Assembly (NCBI GenBank): GCA_963843285.1 | Contig: CAWJJO010000022.1 | Span: 143,696-207,695, forward strand | DNA length: 64,000 nucleotides | From: CAZDDB01 sp963843285 | GTDB lineage: Bacteria > Acidobacteriota > HRBIN11 > JAKEFK01 | Reading direction: 5' to 3' | Shown: positions 1 through 8,251 of the stretch, in pieces | Layout of the letters: each line of letters opens with the position of its first letter | Position numbering within the stretch: position 1 is the first letter of the stretch | Made by a program: the position numbers and the translations under genes | The notes under the pieces: generated by a model | What the model was told of the DNA's origin: nothing | The model's database searches: none | What the model saw: only the letters and a program-made list of their open reading frames with translations

Positions 1-855
1 GATTCCAGTCTCGCGCGCATGCAATCCAGCTTCTGAAACGATGCGTTCAAGTTCTTGTCTCAATGTAAAGTAAACAGGATGGAGATCCATGCTCGTTTCA
101 GGTGGAAGTCCCTTTTGTTCCAGAATCGTCCGTTGCAGCACTACGCGTTTGTAATGATGTCCTTCCGTTGGTTTTGCGCTGATGTATTTTGAAACGTCAT
201 AAAGGAAGTGCATCACTGCCTCATATTCGGCTGGAGCAATCTCATCTTCCTGTTTTCCCCGGCCAGTGGGTACCAGAAAGAACAGGCTCCATGTCATGGC
301 GCCCATTTGTGACACGAGTTGAAAAATGGCAGGGAGATCCAGCAGGTTGTAACGCGTAACTGTGGTGTTGACCTGCACCTTCAACCCCAGGTTGCGTGCC
401 TCACGCCAGCCGGAAGTGGTCCACAGAAACGATCCAGGCACTCTACGGAAGGCATCGTGGCGCTGTGGAGTTGAGCCATCGATACTGAGTGAAATCGCCT
501 TCGCTCCCGAATCTTTGATCAAACGCAGGTTTTCCTTTGTAAGCAAAGGAGTTCCTGAAGGAGAAACCGCCGTTGGAATTCCAAGGGAAGCTGAATATCG
601 GATCAATTCAAATAGATCATTCCGCTTAAAAGGATCGCCGCCTGTAAGAATAAAAAGCGGATAGGGACGTCCGAACTGTGTGATCTGATCCAACAGTGTT
701 TTCGCCTGTTGAGTCGAGAGCGCGTTGGGATCATGCAGGGGCTGAGCTTCCGCCCGGCAATGACGACAGGACAGGTCGCAAGCCTGTGTCGTTTCCCAGA
801 TGATCATGAATGGTCTTTCCGAAGTTTCAAAAGCAGGTTGTCTAATCATGTCCAT
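1..855 (-). CDS. Radical SAM/SPASM-domain protein, 3' end outside the window
   Basis: The reading frame is open from an ATG at 855 to the left edge, 285 codons without a stop, so the C-terminus is missing. About 20 residues in, after an 'IWETTQACDLSCRHC' stretch, lies the CxxxCxxC triad that binds the S-adenosylmethionine [4Fe-4S] cluster. It is followed by 'RAEAQP' and a 'TGGDP' SAM-binding motif. This layout matches the radical SAM/SPASM group that includes the heme-biosynthesis (AhbD/NirJ-like) and TIGR04053-type enzymes. Full members run to roughly 350-400 residues with extra Cys clusters in the missing part, so the SPASM half cannot be checked. A second ATG six bases downstream (849) is an alternative start. 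The gene is divergent from the cytochrome at 999. Substrate unknown; a role in heme or peptide modification would fit the cytochrome-rich neighbourhood, but that is inference. Confidence 0.85.
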   Translation of the reverse strand, partial: MDMIRQPAFETSERPFMIIWETTQACDLSCRHCRAEAQPLHDPNALSTQQAKTLLDQITQFGRPYPLFILTGGDPFKRNDLFELIRYSASLGIPTAVSPSGTPLLTKENLRLIKDSGAKAISLSIDGSTPQRHDAFRRVPGSFLWTTSGWREARNLGLKVQVNTTVTRYNLLDLPAIFQLVSQMGAMTWSLFFLVPTGRGKQEDEIAPAEYEAVMHFLYDVSKYISAKPTEGHHYKRVVLQRTILEQKGLPPETSMDLHPVYFTLRQELERIVSEAGLHARETGI

Positions 856-998
856 GCCCGTGTCGTTGCGCAAGAACGATGCCAACCCGATTAGAGGCAG
901 GCTCGAGCGAGGCGACAGACAAAGTATCAAGATTCCTGACAGAATGGCAGGCGGTAAGATGAAAGGCGGAACCCGCAGAATCGTATAAGATAGAGGAG

Positions 999-1439
999 AT
1001 GTCCTCTAAGAAAACGTATTTCTGGACGTTCGGAATTATCCTGTTTTTCGCAGGCTCTATCATTTATTTTCGATGGTCCTCCCGGATTCTGCAGCCGCTC
1101 GAATTCTCGCACACGACTCATGTCAAACAGAAGATTCCCTGTTCCGCCTGTCATTTTGAAGCATCAGACGAATTGCCTTCCGTTGCTCTATGTGCAGATT
1201 GTCACAAAGACCGGAGTTTTCCCAGAGAGGTTTCCTGGGTTCGCGTATACCGTGTCGCGCCGGACATCATTTTCGGTCATCGGGAGCACACGAATTTTTC
1301 GTGCGGCGATTGTCACGAGCAAATGACACGAGGCGCCCGATGGATCCATGAGGCCCGTTTCGAAATGGATTTCTGCACCATATGCCACCAGCAGAAGGGC
1401 GCACAAAACGAGTGCCGCACCTGTCACGAAAACCGTTGA
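999..1439 (+). CDS. Membrane-anchored pentaheme c-type cytochrome (c3/c7-like)
   Basis: 146 residues. An uncleaved-looking N-terminal membrane segment (about residues 7-26) is followed by five CxxCH heme-attachment motifs at 48-52, 65-69, 102-106, 126-130 and 139-143, with extra His residues (HTTH at 38-41, HREH at 94-97) as likely sixth ligands. The spacing fits the small cytochrome c3/c7 class of periplasmic electron carriers. The domain would face the periplasm. The ATG at 999 overlaps a purine stretch too close to act as a Shine-Dalgarno, and a TATAAG hexamer sits at 984-989, so the mRNA may have almost no leader. It could hand electrons to or from the larger cytochromes 9-20 kb away; that link is inferred from heme content alone. 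Confidence 0.87.
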   Translation: MSSKKTYFWTFGIILFFAGSIIYFRWSSRILQPLEFSHTTHVKQKIPCSACHFEASDELPSVALCADCHKDRSFPREVSWVRVYRVAPDIIFGHREHTNFSCGDCHEQMTRGARWIHEARFEMDFCTICHQQKGAQNECRTCHENR

Positions 1440-1580
1440 TCAAGCCGTAGTGGCGCGCACAGTATTGCCACTACATTTTGTCATTTATCGACAGAAAGTC
1501 CCATTCGCACCAGCAGAGTTTGAGGGACGAGTATGGTATAAATTTTGCTCAATTCTAGTGTTGAAAAGGAGGTAAATAAT

Positions 1581-2003
1581 ATGGCTCTGATTAAATGGGA
1601 ACCCTTCAGAGGGTTCGAAAGATTGTTTCAGGAAGATTTCCCATTTCTGCCAATGATTCCGGCGCCCAAAATGGGTTGGGATCTGGCGGTAGATGTGTTT
1701 GAGGAAAAGGGAAATGTGGTGGCTGAAATGAATCTCCCCGGAATTGCTCCGGACAAAGTCAACGTCACTTTTGAAAATGGCGGATTGAAAATTACCGGCT
1801 CTCGTGAGGAAGAGAAGGAAACCAAAGAAAAGAATTTCTATTGCAAAGAAATCCAGCGGGGAAAATTTGAAAGAATGGTGGAATTACCCTGGCAGGTAAA
1901 GAAAGAGAAAGCAGAAGCTCATTTCAAAGATGGTGTTCTGAGAGTCGTTATTCCAAAGAAGGAAGAAATCAAACCGGAACCGATTAAGGTTAAGATTCAA
2001 TAA
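1581..2003 (+). CDS. Hsp20/alpha-crystallin small heat-shock protein
   Basis: 140 residues, usual size for a bacterial small heat-shock protein. The alpha-crystallin domain starts near residue 33 ('WDLAVDVFEEKGNVVAEMN') and includes the 'LPGI' turn, 'LKITGSREEE' and a C-terminal 'FKDGVLRVVIPK' strand. A C-terminal I/V-x-I-type tail ('IKVKI') would mediate oligomer assembly. It acts as an ATP-independent holdase in the cytoplasm. The start is set at 1581 because a near-perfect Shine-Dalgarno (AAGGAGG, 1566-1572) precedes it by eight bases; an upstream in-frame start at 1545 lacks one. The gene ends at a strong hairpin (2016-2051) shared with the convergent vWA gene. Confidence 0.95.
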   Translation: MALIKWEPFRGFERLFQEDFPFLPMIPAPKMGWDLAVDVFEEKGNVVAEMNLPGIAPDKVNVTFENGGLKITGSREEEKETKEKNFYCKEIQRGKFERMVELPWQVKKEKAEAHFKDGVLRVVIPKKEEIKPEPIKVKIQ

Positions 2004-2015
2004 ACTCATTCAACC

Positions 2016-2051
2016 CAGGTCACCTGGCCTGGAAAAAGGCCAGGTGACCTG
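2016..2051. terminator. Bidirectional hairpin terminator
   Basis: A perfect 14-bp inverted repeat (2016-2029 with 2038-2051) encloses an 8-base loop that contains five A residues. It lies between the stop codons of two convergent genes (hsp20 ending 2003, vWA gene ending 2057). T-rich sequence follows only weakly on the plus side, so it could terminate both transcripts or simply stabilise their 3' ends. Confidence 0.75.
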
Positions 2052-2056
2052 AACCT

Positions 2057-3208
2057 TTATTTCTGAAGCTGAATTCCCTTTTTCTTTCCCTGATCTTGAA
2101 GTGTCAGCAACACCTGAGCATCGAACGCGTCTTTCGATTTTGCGCCGAGTTTCTTGTTCTCATCAGCAACGTAGGCATCACGTTTTGCACTGAGAGTTTG
2201 GATCTGTTGCTGCAGACGGGCTCTCTCTTTTCCCTGTTTTTCCAGATAGGCTCGTTGCTCAGCAATCGGCTTTCCGCGCAGCTCCGCCGGCATGTCCGCA
2301 GGTTTCATCTGATTCAGCGCAACTGTTTTTGTGTTGATAGCATCGACAAGATCCCACGATTCGTTCTTATACAGGCCGCTCGATTTCGATGCAGCGCGTT
2401 CAGCGGAAGTTGTAACTCCCATACTTGCGGCGGCTGTATCGTTTCGCTCCTGTTCTTTTTGTGCTGCCGCGCCGGAATCGCCGTACGCAACATAGGTCTT
2501 GTTCAATTCGCTGCTCAAGCGGGTGAGTTCCCGATCGTACGGAGAGTTGATCGCGATCATTCCCCCGGTTTGATCGATCGCTGCATACTTTCCTTCGGCA
2601 AGACGCGCAATCTCTTTCCAGATTTCACTCGTGCTGGAAGTTTGTCCGCATTGAATCGTGTTAATGATGATCCCGCTTCCTGCCGCCTGCCGGCTGGCTT
2701 TGCGATAATCATAGCCATCGCGATAATCCAGATGGGGTGGCGCATCGCCGACCAGGTACAGGATTTTCAGGGCGCCTGGAGCTTTTGACCACTGAAGCTG
2801 GCTAACGGCTTCCTGCAGCGCGCGGTTGACATGTTCCGGTTCGTCGCCGCCTCCACCCGCAGTAAGGGCCCTCAATTGTGTATACATGACTTCCAGATCG
2901 GAAGTGAACGGGATCACCCGTGTAACGTATTCATCTCCTTGATCCCGGTATGCGACAACCGCAATTCTCAGCACGGGTTTGGGTTTCGCGGTGGCTACGG
3001 TATTTACGATGGTCCAGATCTTTTGCTTTGCGCCCTCAATTAAGCCGGACATGCTTCCGGTTGTGTCCAGACAGAACGCAACATCGATTCGTGATTCTGA
3101 CTTTTGTTGGGACAGTGGAATCGCACGAGGGGTCATCTTATTGGACGCCAATCCGGTGAGGGTCGAAAGAGCCAATACCATGGTTAGAATCCAGATCTTG
3201 CTTTTCAT
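2057..3208 (-). CDS. Secreted von Willebrand factor A-domain protein
   Basis: 383 residues with a signal peptide (about 1-22). The vWA fold runs from residue 41 to about 215. It has an intact metal-ion-dependent adhesion site: DTTGSMS at 48-54, the 'GGGGDEPE' loop at 118-124 and an acidic residue in 'VGDAPPH' (Asp155). Such domains bind protein partners through a bound divalent cation. The C-terminal quarter (about 300-383) is charged and likely a coiled coil. The ribosome-binding site is a good AGGAGA eight bases before the ATG. There is no LPxTG, lipobox or second membrane segment, so it is probably periplasmic or exported. Partner unknown. It is monocistronic and convergent with hsp20. Confidence 0.88.
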   Translation of the reverse strand: MKSKIWILTMVLALSTLTGLASNKMTPRAIPLSQQKSESRIDVAFCLDTTGSMSGLIEGAKQKIWTIVNTVATAKPKPVLRIAVVAYRDQGDEYVTRVIPFTSDLEVMYTQLRALTAGGGGDEPEHVNRALQEAVSQLQWSKAPGALKILYLVGDAPPHLDYRDGYDYRKASRQAAGSGIIINTIQCGQTSSTSEIWKEIARLAEGKYAAIDQTGGMIAINSPYDRELTRLSSELNKTYVAYGDSGAAAQKEQERNDTAAASMGVTTSAERAASKSSGLYKNESWDLVDAINTKTVALNQMKPADMPAELRGKPIAEQRAYLEKQGKERARLQQQIQTLSAKRDAYVADENKKLGAKSKDAFDAQVLLTLQDQGKKKGIQLQK

Positions 3209-3505
3209 AGGTTCAATCTCCTGAATAAAAGTTTTTCCTTTATTCAGAAACGCACGAACGGCTGAAAAGCTTTAGGCCGGTTTCTCGTCTGGAGCGGCGG
3301 CCCTCGTGGCCGCCAAGCGGATGATATTAGTAATCATTTCTATTATCATAAGCAACTGGCCTGGATCGAAAAAGGAACGGGACCGTCAAGGATGTCCGGA
3401 ACTCCATCCCCACAGATTCTATTTTCGATTGATTCAGACCTGCTCGCCAAATAAAATCGATGGCGTCATTCGCCCGTTTGGGATACACTATAGTGTTTAA
3501 CTGGC
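3209..3505. other. Intergenic region with one GC-rich palindrome
   Basis: No convincing gene in these 297 bases. They hold the leaders of two divergent genes. At 3296-3314 there is a 7-bp palindrome with a 5-base loop (GGCGGCC, CTCGT, GGCCGCC), a member of the palindrome family seen also at 24.3, 57.9 and 59.7 kb. A TATAGT hexamer at 3490-3495 lies ten bases before the kinase start at 3506 and may be its -10 element; no clear -35 was found. Confidence 0.5.
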
Positions 3506-6500
3506 ATGCCAAACTCGTCACAGGACGCTCTCGTCGGAACCAAAATTCGTGAATACGAAATTTTGGATATTATCGGGAAGGGGGGAATGGGCGCGGTGTA
3601 TCGCGCGCGTCACGTCTATCTTGATGAAGAACGCGCGATCAAAGTCATCAACAGCGCTCAGCTCGCTTCGGGCAAATCCACTCATTTCATAGACCGTTTC
3701 ATACGTGAAGCCAGAATCCTTACCAAGCTGCGGCATCCTAATCTCGTCGAGTTATATGAATTTGGAAGACTTGATGAATCCATGTTTTTCATGGTCATGG
3801 AGCTCATTCGGGGAGAGAGTGTGCTGCAGAGAATCAAGAAGCTTGGCAAGATTCCGGTTCAGGAGTCGCTGAAAATCATTCGGGAAGCGGCCCGCGGTCT
3901 GCAACTGGCGCATCAAAAGGGAATCATTCACAGGGATATCAGTCCGGATAACCTGCTGCTTGTAAAATCAGACTCGGAAGAAGAGATTACGAAAGTGATT
4001 GATTTTGGAATCGCCAAACCGACGATCGAAGAGACTCACCGGTACACAATGGAGAACATGTTCCTTGGGAAACCGGAGTATTCCAGCCCAGAGCAGTGCG
4101 GATTTCACGAAGAGGGAGAGGAAATTGATCATCGATCCGATATTTATTCGCTGATTATCACTCTCTATTACATGCTTGCAGGTAAGTTGCCATTTTTCTC
4201 TGTTACCCCGCAGGGATGGCTGATGAAACATGCGAGTGAAATACCCAAACCGATTTCATCCCATTTTTCGCCCGGGGCGCTTCCTGATGGAGTGGATGCA
4301 TTGATCGCCAAAGCGCTTTCGAAGCGCAGAGGTGACCGGCAGGCTTCCATGGGTGAATTGATTCAGGAACTGGATAAGATTACCAACAGAGAGCCATCGT
4401 CCGGAGCGATCACGCCGTCTTCCGGCAGATTCACCGGGACTGAGTTTCAGCCCGGCGAATTGTTTGCGAAACGGTACCTGATTGAGAAAAAGCTCGGACG
4501 CGGCGGTATGGGGGTTGTTTACAAAGCCATAGATAAGATTCTCGAAGTCCCGGTTGCGCTAAAAACGATGAATCCAGGAATCGGAGACGATGAGCGGACG
4601 CTGAACCGTCTCAAACGGGAAGTAATTCTGGCGCGCAAGGTAGCTCATCCGAACGTATGCCGCATTTATGATATAGGAGAAAGTGACGGAATCCATTATG
4701 TCTCCATGGAGTTTCTAGAGGGAAAATCTCTCGCGGACATTCTAGTGCAAGATGGCGCGTTGTCTCCTGAAAGGGGTATTCCAATTATCCGGCAGGTGCT
4801 GGAGGCCCTGGACGAGGCCCACAAAGTCGGCGTTCTTCATCGCGATCTCAAGCCGCAAAACATTATTGTTGATAAAAACGATCGCCCCTACATCATGGAT
4901 TTTGGAATTTCAACCTCATCAGAAGTTTCCAGACTTACCCAGACGGGAGCGTTGATCGGAACTCCACGGTACATGGCGCCCGAGCAATTTGGCAGCCGGG
5001 GCGCTGCAGATCACCGCGCGGATATCTATTCCATCGGCATCATCATGTTTGAAATGTTTACGGGGATGCTCCCGTTTGAGGCAAATACTCCGGCCAGTGT
5101 GATGTTTGCGCATTTGAATTCAACTCCCCCAAAGCCGTCGGTGATTAAGCCGGATGTCCCGTTTGAGCTGGAAGAAATTATTCTGAAAGCACTTGAAAAA
5201 GATCCCAGGAATCGGTTCCAGACGATCCGCGACTTTCTCCGCGCTCTCGAACCGTTAGAAAAGCGCAAGATGGCTTTCGCTACAACGCAGGCGCAGCAAT
5301 TGGAAACAACGTTTATGCCTTTCGATGATAAGGGTGGAAAGGAAACTGACCAACCCTTGGAGCGAAGCGGCCCCCGCGTTGTTGCAACTCCGCTTGAACA
5401 TAGCGGTCCAAGGAATGCCGTGCCGCCCTTAGACCGTAGTGGTTCCGGGAAAGTAGTGCCATCTCTCGAACGCACTGGTCCCGGGAGAGCTGTACCATCG
5501 CCGGAACAGAGTGGTCCGGAGTTGTTGCATCGCCTCTGCAACAGAATGGTCCCAGGATGGCCGCATCCCACCAGGAGGAGCGCGGCACAGAATTGATCCC
5601 ATCGCCGCTGGAACGGAGTGGTCCGGCAAGAGCCGCTCCGTCTCTTGAGACGAAAGCAGACGGAATCGTAAATTCACTGGAACAAAGTCATCCCGGAATT
5701 TGGTCACGGACACCGTCTCCGGGAGATATAGAGATACTCTCGGCGCCAGGGTCTTCCTCCAAGAAAGGTTTGATGATTGGAGGCGCCGGCGTTGCAGTCC
5801 TGCTGGTTGCAGGTTTTATATTCCTTTCGAAGTCCGGAAAAGATTCATCAGAAGGGCCTAAAGAGCCGCCGTTGAATCAGGTTACGGTGCAAAAGCCGGC
5901 TCCCGCTCCAGAAAAGAAATCACCGCCACCGGTCGAAACAAAGGTCGAGACTCCGGTTCCACCGGCGTCCCAGCAAACGACTCAACCAGCACAACAAACA
6001 ACAGAGCCGGCAGAGCAACCCGCGGAAACACCGGTTCAAGAGCCGGCTGCAACCACGGGAATCATTTCATACCAGGGTACCCATCCTGTATCGATCTACA
6101 GCGAAAAAAAGTTGGTCCTGAACACCGCGACTTCACCCACAATCAGCCTGCCGCCGGGTCAATATACATTCACGCTGATGGGTACTCCGCCAAAGTCGAT
6201 CATTCGTGATGTGCGGAAAGTCGAAGTGAAAGCGGGTGAAACAACCGTAATTCGGGCTCCGGCGATGGCGATTTTGAATATCAATGCGCGTCCGGGTAAT
6301 TGCAAAATTTACATTGATGGGATTTTTATCGATTTTCCACCCATATTTAATCTTCCCGTCCAAGCGGGGGATCATCAAGTTCGGGTTGTTTGGGAAAAAC
6401 AGGGAAAGGAGAAATCAGGCGGTCTGAGCCTTTCCGGCGGTGAATCGAAATCAATCACATCGATTCTGGATAGCGAATCTCCCGAAGCGTTTCAAGTGAC

Positions 6501-6507
6501 GAATTAG
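3506..6507 (+). CDS. Tandem Ser/Thr protein kinase with membrane segment and PEGA-like tail, one frameshift
   Basis: Kinase domain 1: glycine loop GKGGMG at 24-29, Lys46, catalytic loop HRDISPDN at 142-149, DFG at 166-168. Kinase domain 2: GRGGMG from 331, Lys353, HRDLKPQN at 445-452, DFG at 465-467; both look catalytically competent. Domain 1 has Ser where the usual catalytic-loop Lys stands. A run of 'P-LERSGP' repeats follows (about residue 615 on). One base appears lost near 5518: the first frame stops at 5596, while the second frame carries on the same repeat pattern ('VVASPLQQNGP'), then a membrane helix, a Pro/Thr-rich stretch and a PEGA-like beta domain, ending at 6507. Restored length is about 1000 residues: cytoplasmic kinases with a periplasmic sensor tail. 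It is the first of three linked genes and a paralogue of the kinase at 8252. Confidence 0.88.
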
Positions 6508-6512
6508 AGATC

Positions 6513-6535
6513 TGGCACTTTCCTTGCTCTATAAT
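6513..6535 (+). promoter_or_regulatory. Possible sigma-54 promoter overlapping a TATAAT box
   Basis: TGGCAC at 6513-6518 and TTGCT at 6524-6528 place the invariant GG and GC exactly 12 bases apart, as in sigma-54 (-24/-12) promoters. Directly behind lies TATAAT (6530-6535), a perfect sigma-70 -10 hexamer but with no good -35. Either would start transcription within a few bases of the ATG at 6542. No activator site or sigma-54 activator gene was seen in the window. Confidence 0.4.
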
Positions 6536-6541
6536 GTTGAC

Positions 6542-8149
6542 ATGAAAAAGTCGCTGCTATTTTTGTTCTTGATTTCTTTGGCTACCACACTGACCGCAGG
6601 TCCTGAGGAGCTTCAAGGCTGGGAAAAGACGTTCCAGGCCGCAGAAAAGCAATTTAATTCCGCATCGGAATATTCGAGCGTGAGTTCCTTTCAGAATCTA
6701 ATCAACCAGATTGGCGAATTCCAGAAAGAACATGCCCTCTCCCGAGAGGAAAGCGAACTTCTTGAAAAGAGTCTGGATTATGTTGGTCAGGCTTTCTTTA
6801 ATAACAATGAGCCGGAAAAAGCGAAAGAGGCGTTTACGAGATTGATTCAGCAAAATCCAAGCTACAAGATTGACGAAGATATGGTTTCTCCCAAAATCGT
6901 TGATTTCTTTTCGCAGATCAAGAAGCAATCACTCGGCGCTTTGACGGTTAGCAGCAATCCTGCCGGCGCGGAGGTCAAGCTGGATGGCAAATCGATCGGG
7001 AAAACGAACCTCGACCGTGCGTTTGCATCAAAAGGAGAGCATACCGTAGAAATCAGCAAGCAGGGATACAAGACGGTTACAAGAACGGTTCAGCTCACAG
7101 GAGACGGAATTCAAATTCAAGCGGAACTGGAACAAGTCTCTCTTGTGCCACCGGCCGTTGCCAGCTTGCTTTACGAAAACCCGGAACTGCTCAAGAATTA
7201 TGAGAACGCAATGACATCGTTCTCACAAAGCGGGAACCGCATGGAACTGGCAAAGGCGGTAGAAACCATTGGAGACAAGCTGCTGGCTGATCGTAACCCG
7301 GAGGGCGCTGTAAAGTTTTATGAGGAAGCACTCGCTTCAGTTCGTGAAGCAGGAGACAAAGCAAGCATTTCACGAGTATTGAACAGCAACGGAGTCGCGC
7401 TTCTCCAAAAAGGAGATCTGGCGAACGCGGGCGCCAAGTTCGAGGAAGCGATGGCGCTTTCCAGGGAATCGGGTGATCAGTCAGGTGTGGCGCGGGCGCT
7501 GTTGAATACAGGTGACCTGCAACGGATGCAGGGAGATCTTGCAGGCGCGAGATCCAAATACGAAGAAGCCATGAAAATATTTCAAGATACTGGTGATCAG
7601 TCCAATGCTTCTGCCGCACAAGCAAAACTCAAGGAGCTGGCAGGCACGAGGCGCGGAGAGACTACTGCATTACTGAGCAAAGGGACTACATTATTGAGTC
7701 AAGGGGATCTCGCCGGAGCAAAGAAGAGTTTTGAGGAGGGTCTGACCATTGCGCGGGAGGCCGGTGATCAGAAGTCGGAAACGATCGCGCTCTTGAATCT
7801 TGCTGTGATTTTGGGACAACAAGGATCTCCCGAAGCCGCAGGAAGATTTGAGGAAGCCCTTTCGATCTCCCGCCAGAATGGCGACAAAGGGAATATGACA
7901 ATCGCCTTACTGGGACTCGGGTTTCATTTGGCAGGAAGTGGAGATTATGCTTCAGCACGTGATAAATACCAGGAATCATTGAAGCTTTCCAGAGAAACAG
8001 GGGACAAACCGAACGAAGCTCTCTCCTTATATAGCCTTGCTGTTGCTCTCTACAGCCTCGGGGATCCAGGTCAGGCGGACACACTTTATGAACAATCAGT
8101 CGCCATTTACAAGGAGATCGGGCAGACTCCCCGGAATCGCCCCTGGTAA
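6542..8149 (+). CDS. Exported PEGA-domain and TPR-repeat protein
   Basis: 535 residues from the ATG at 6542. A TTG at 6524 is in frame but lies inside the putative promoter and would spoil the signal peptide (1-19), so the ATG was chosen. A helical region (20-128) resembles a TPR-like unit. It is followed by a PEGA beta domain at about 132-198 ('LTVSSNPAGAEVKLDGKSIG', 'GEHTVEISKQGYKTVTRTV'), a fold thought to sit near the outer membrane or peptidoglycan. From about 205 to the end run TPR repeats of about 38-40 residues ('A..KYEEAL..SRE.GDQ....AL.NLG'), a protein-protein scaffold. It lies between two paralogous kinases whose first member also has a PEGA-like tail, so it may be their periplasmic partner; that is inference from position. 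Confidence 0.8.
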   Translation: MKKSLLFLFLISLATTLTAGPEELQGWEKTFQAAEKQFNSASEYSSVSSFQNLINQIGEFQKEHALSREESELLEKSLDYVGQAFFNNNEPEKAKEAFTRLIQQNPSYKIDEDMVSPKIVDFFSQIKKQSLGALTVSSNPAGAEVKLDGKSIGKTNLDRAFASKGEHTVEISKQGYKTVTRTVQLTGDGIQIQAELEQVSLVPPAVASLLYENPELLKNYENAMTSFSQSGNRMELAKAVETIGDKLLADRNPEGAVKFYEEALASVREAGDKASISRVLNSNGVALLQKGDLANAGAKFEEAMALSRESGDQSGVARALLNTGDLQRMQGDLAGARSKYEEAMKIFQDTGDQSNASAAQAKLKELAGTRRGETTALLSKGTTLLSQGDLAGAKKSFEEGLTIAREAGDQKSETIALLNLAVILGQQGSPEAAGRFEEALSISRQNGDKGNMTIALLGLGFHLAGSGDYASARDKYQESLKLSRETGDKPNEALSLYSLAVALYSLGDPGQADTLYEQSVAIYKEIGQTPRNRPW

Positions 8150-8200
8150 ACTGCGATCGGGGGGAATTCTGTTCGAATTTCGAATCAACCAAAGAGGGTG

Positions 8201-8229
8201 TTGAGGATACTGCCCCTGCACACTATAAT
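8201..8229 (+). promoter_or_regulatory. Sigma-70-type promoter of the second kinase gene
   Basis: TTGAGG (8201-8206), a 17-base spacer and a perfect TATAAT (8224-8229) precede the ATG at 8252. Transcription would begin about 8236, giving a short leader. This gives the second kinase a promoter separate from the TPR gene. Confidence 0.7.
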
Positions 8230-8251
8230 CATAGGGCAGGATTTTTAGATT

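Noticed and set aside
1460..1545. Heat-shock promoter or CIRCE element before hsp20
   Set aside because: No CIRCE-like inverted repeat and no -35/-10 pair with acceptable spacing could be placed.
3306..3521. Small ORFs in the vWA-kinase intergenic region
   Set aside because: They overlap a palindrome, lack ribosome-binding sites and resemble no protein family.
5500..5600. Programmed ribosomal frameshift in the kinase gene
   Set aside because: No slippery heptamer or downstream pseudoknot was seen, and the repeat pattern is explained by one missing base.
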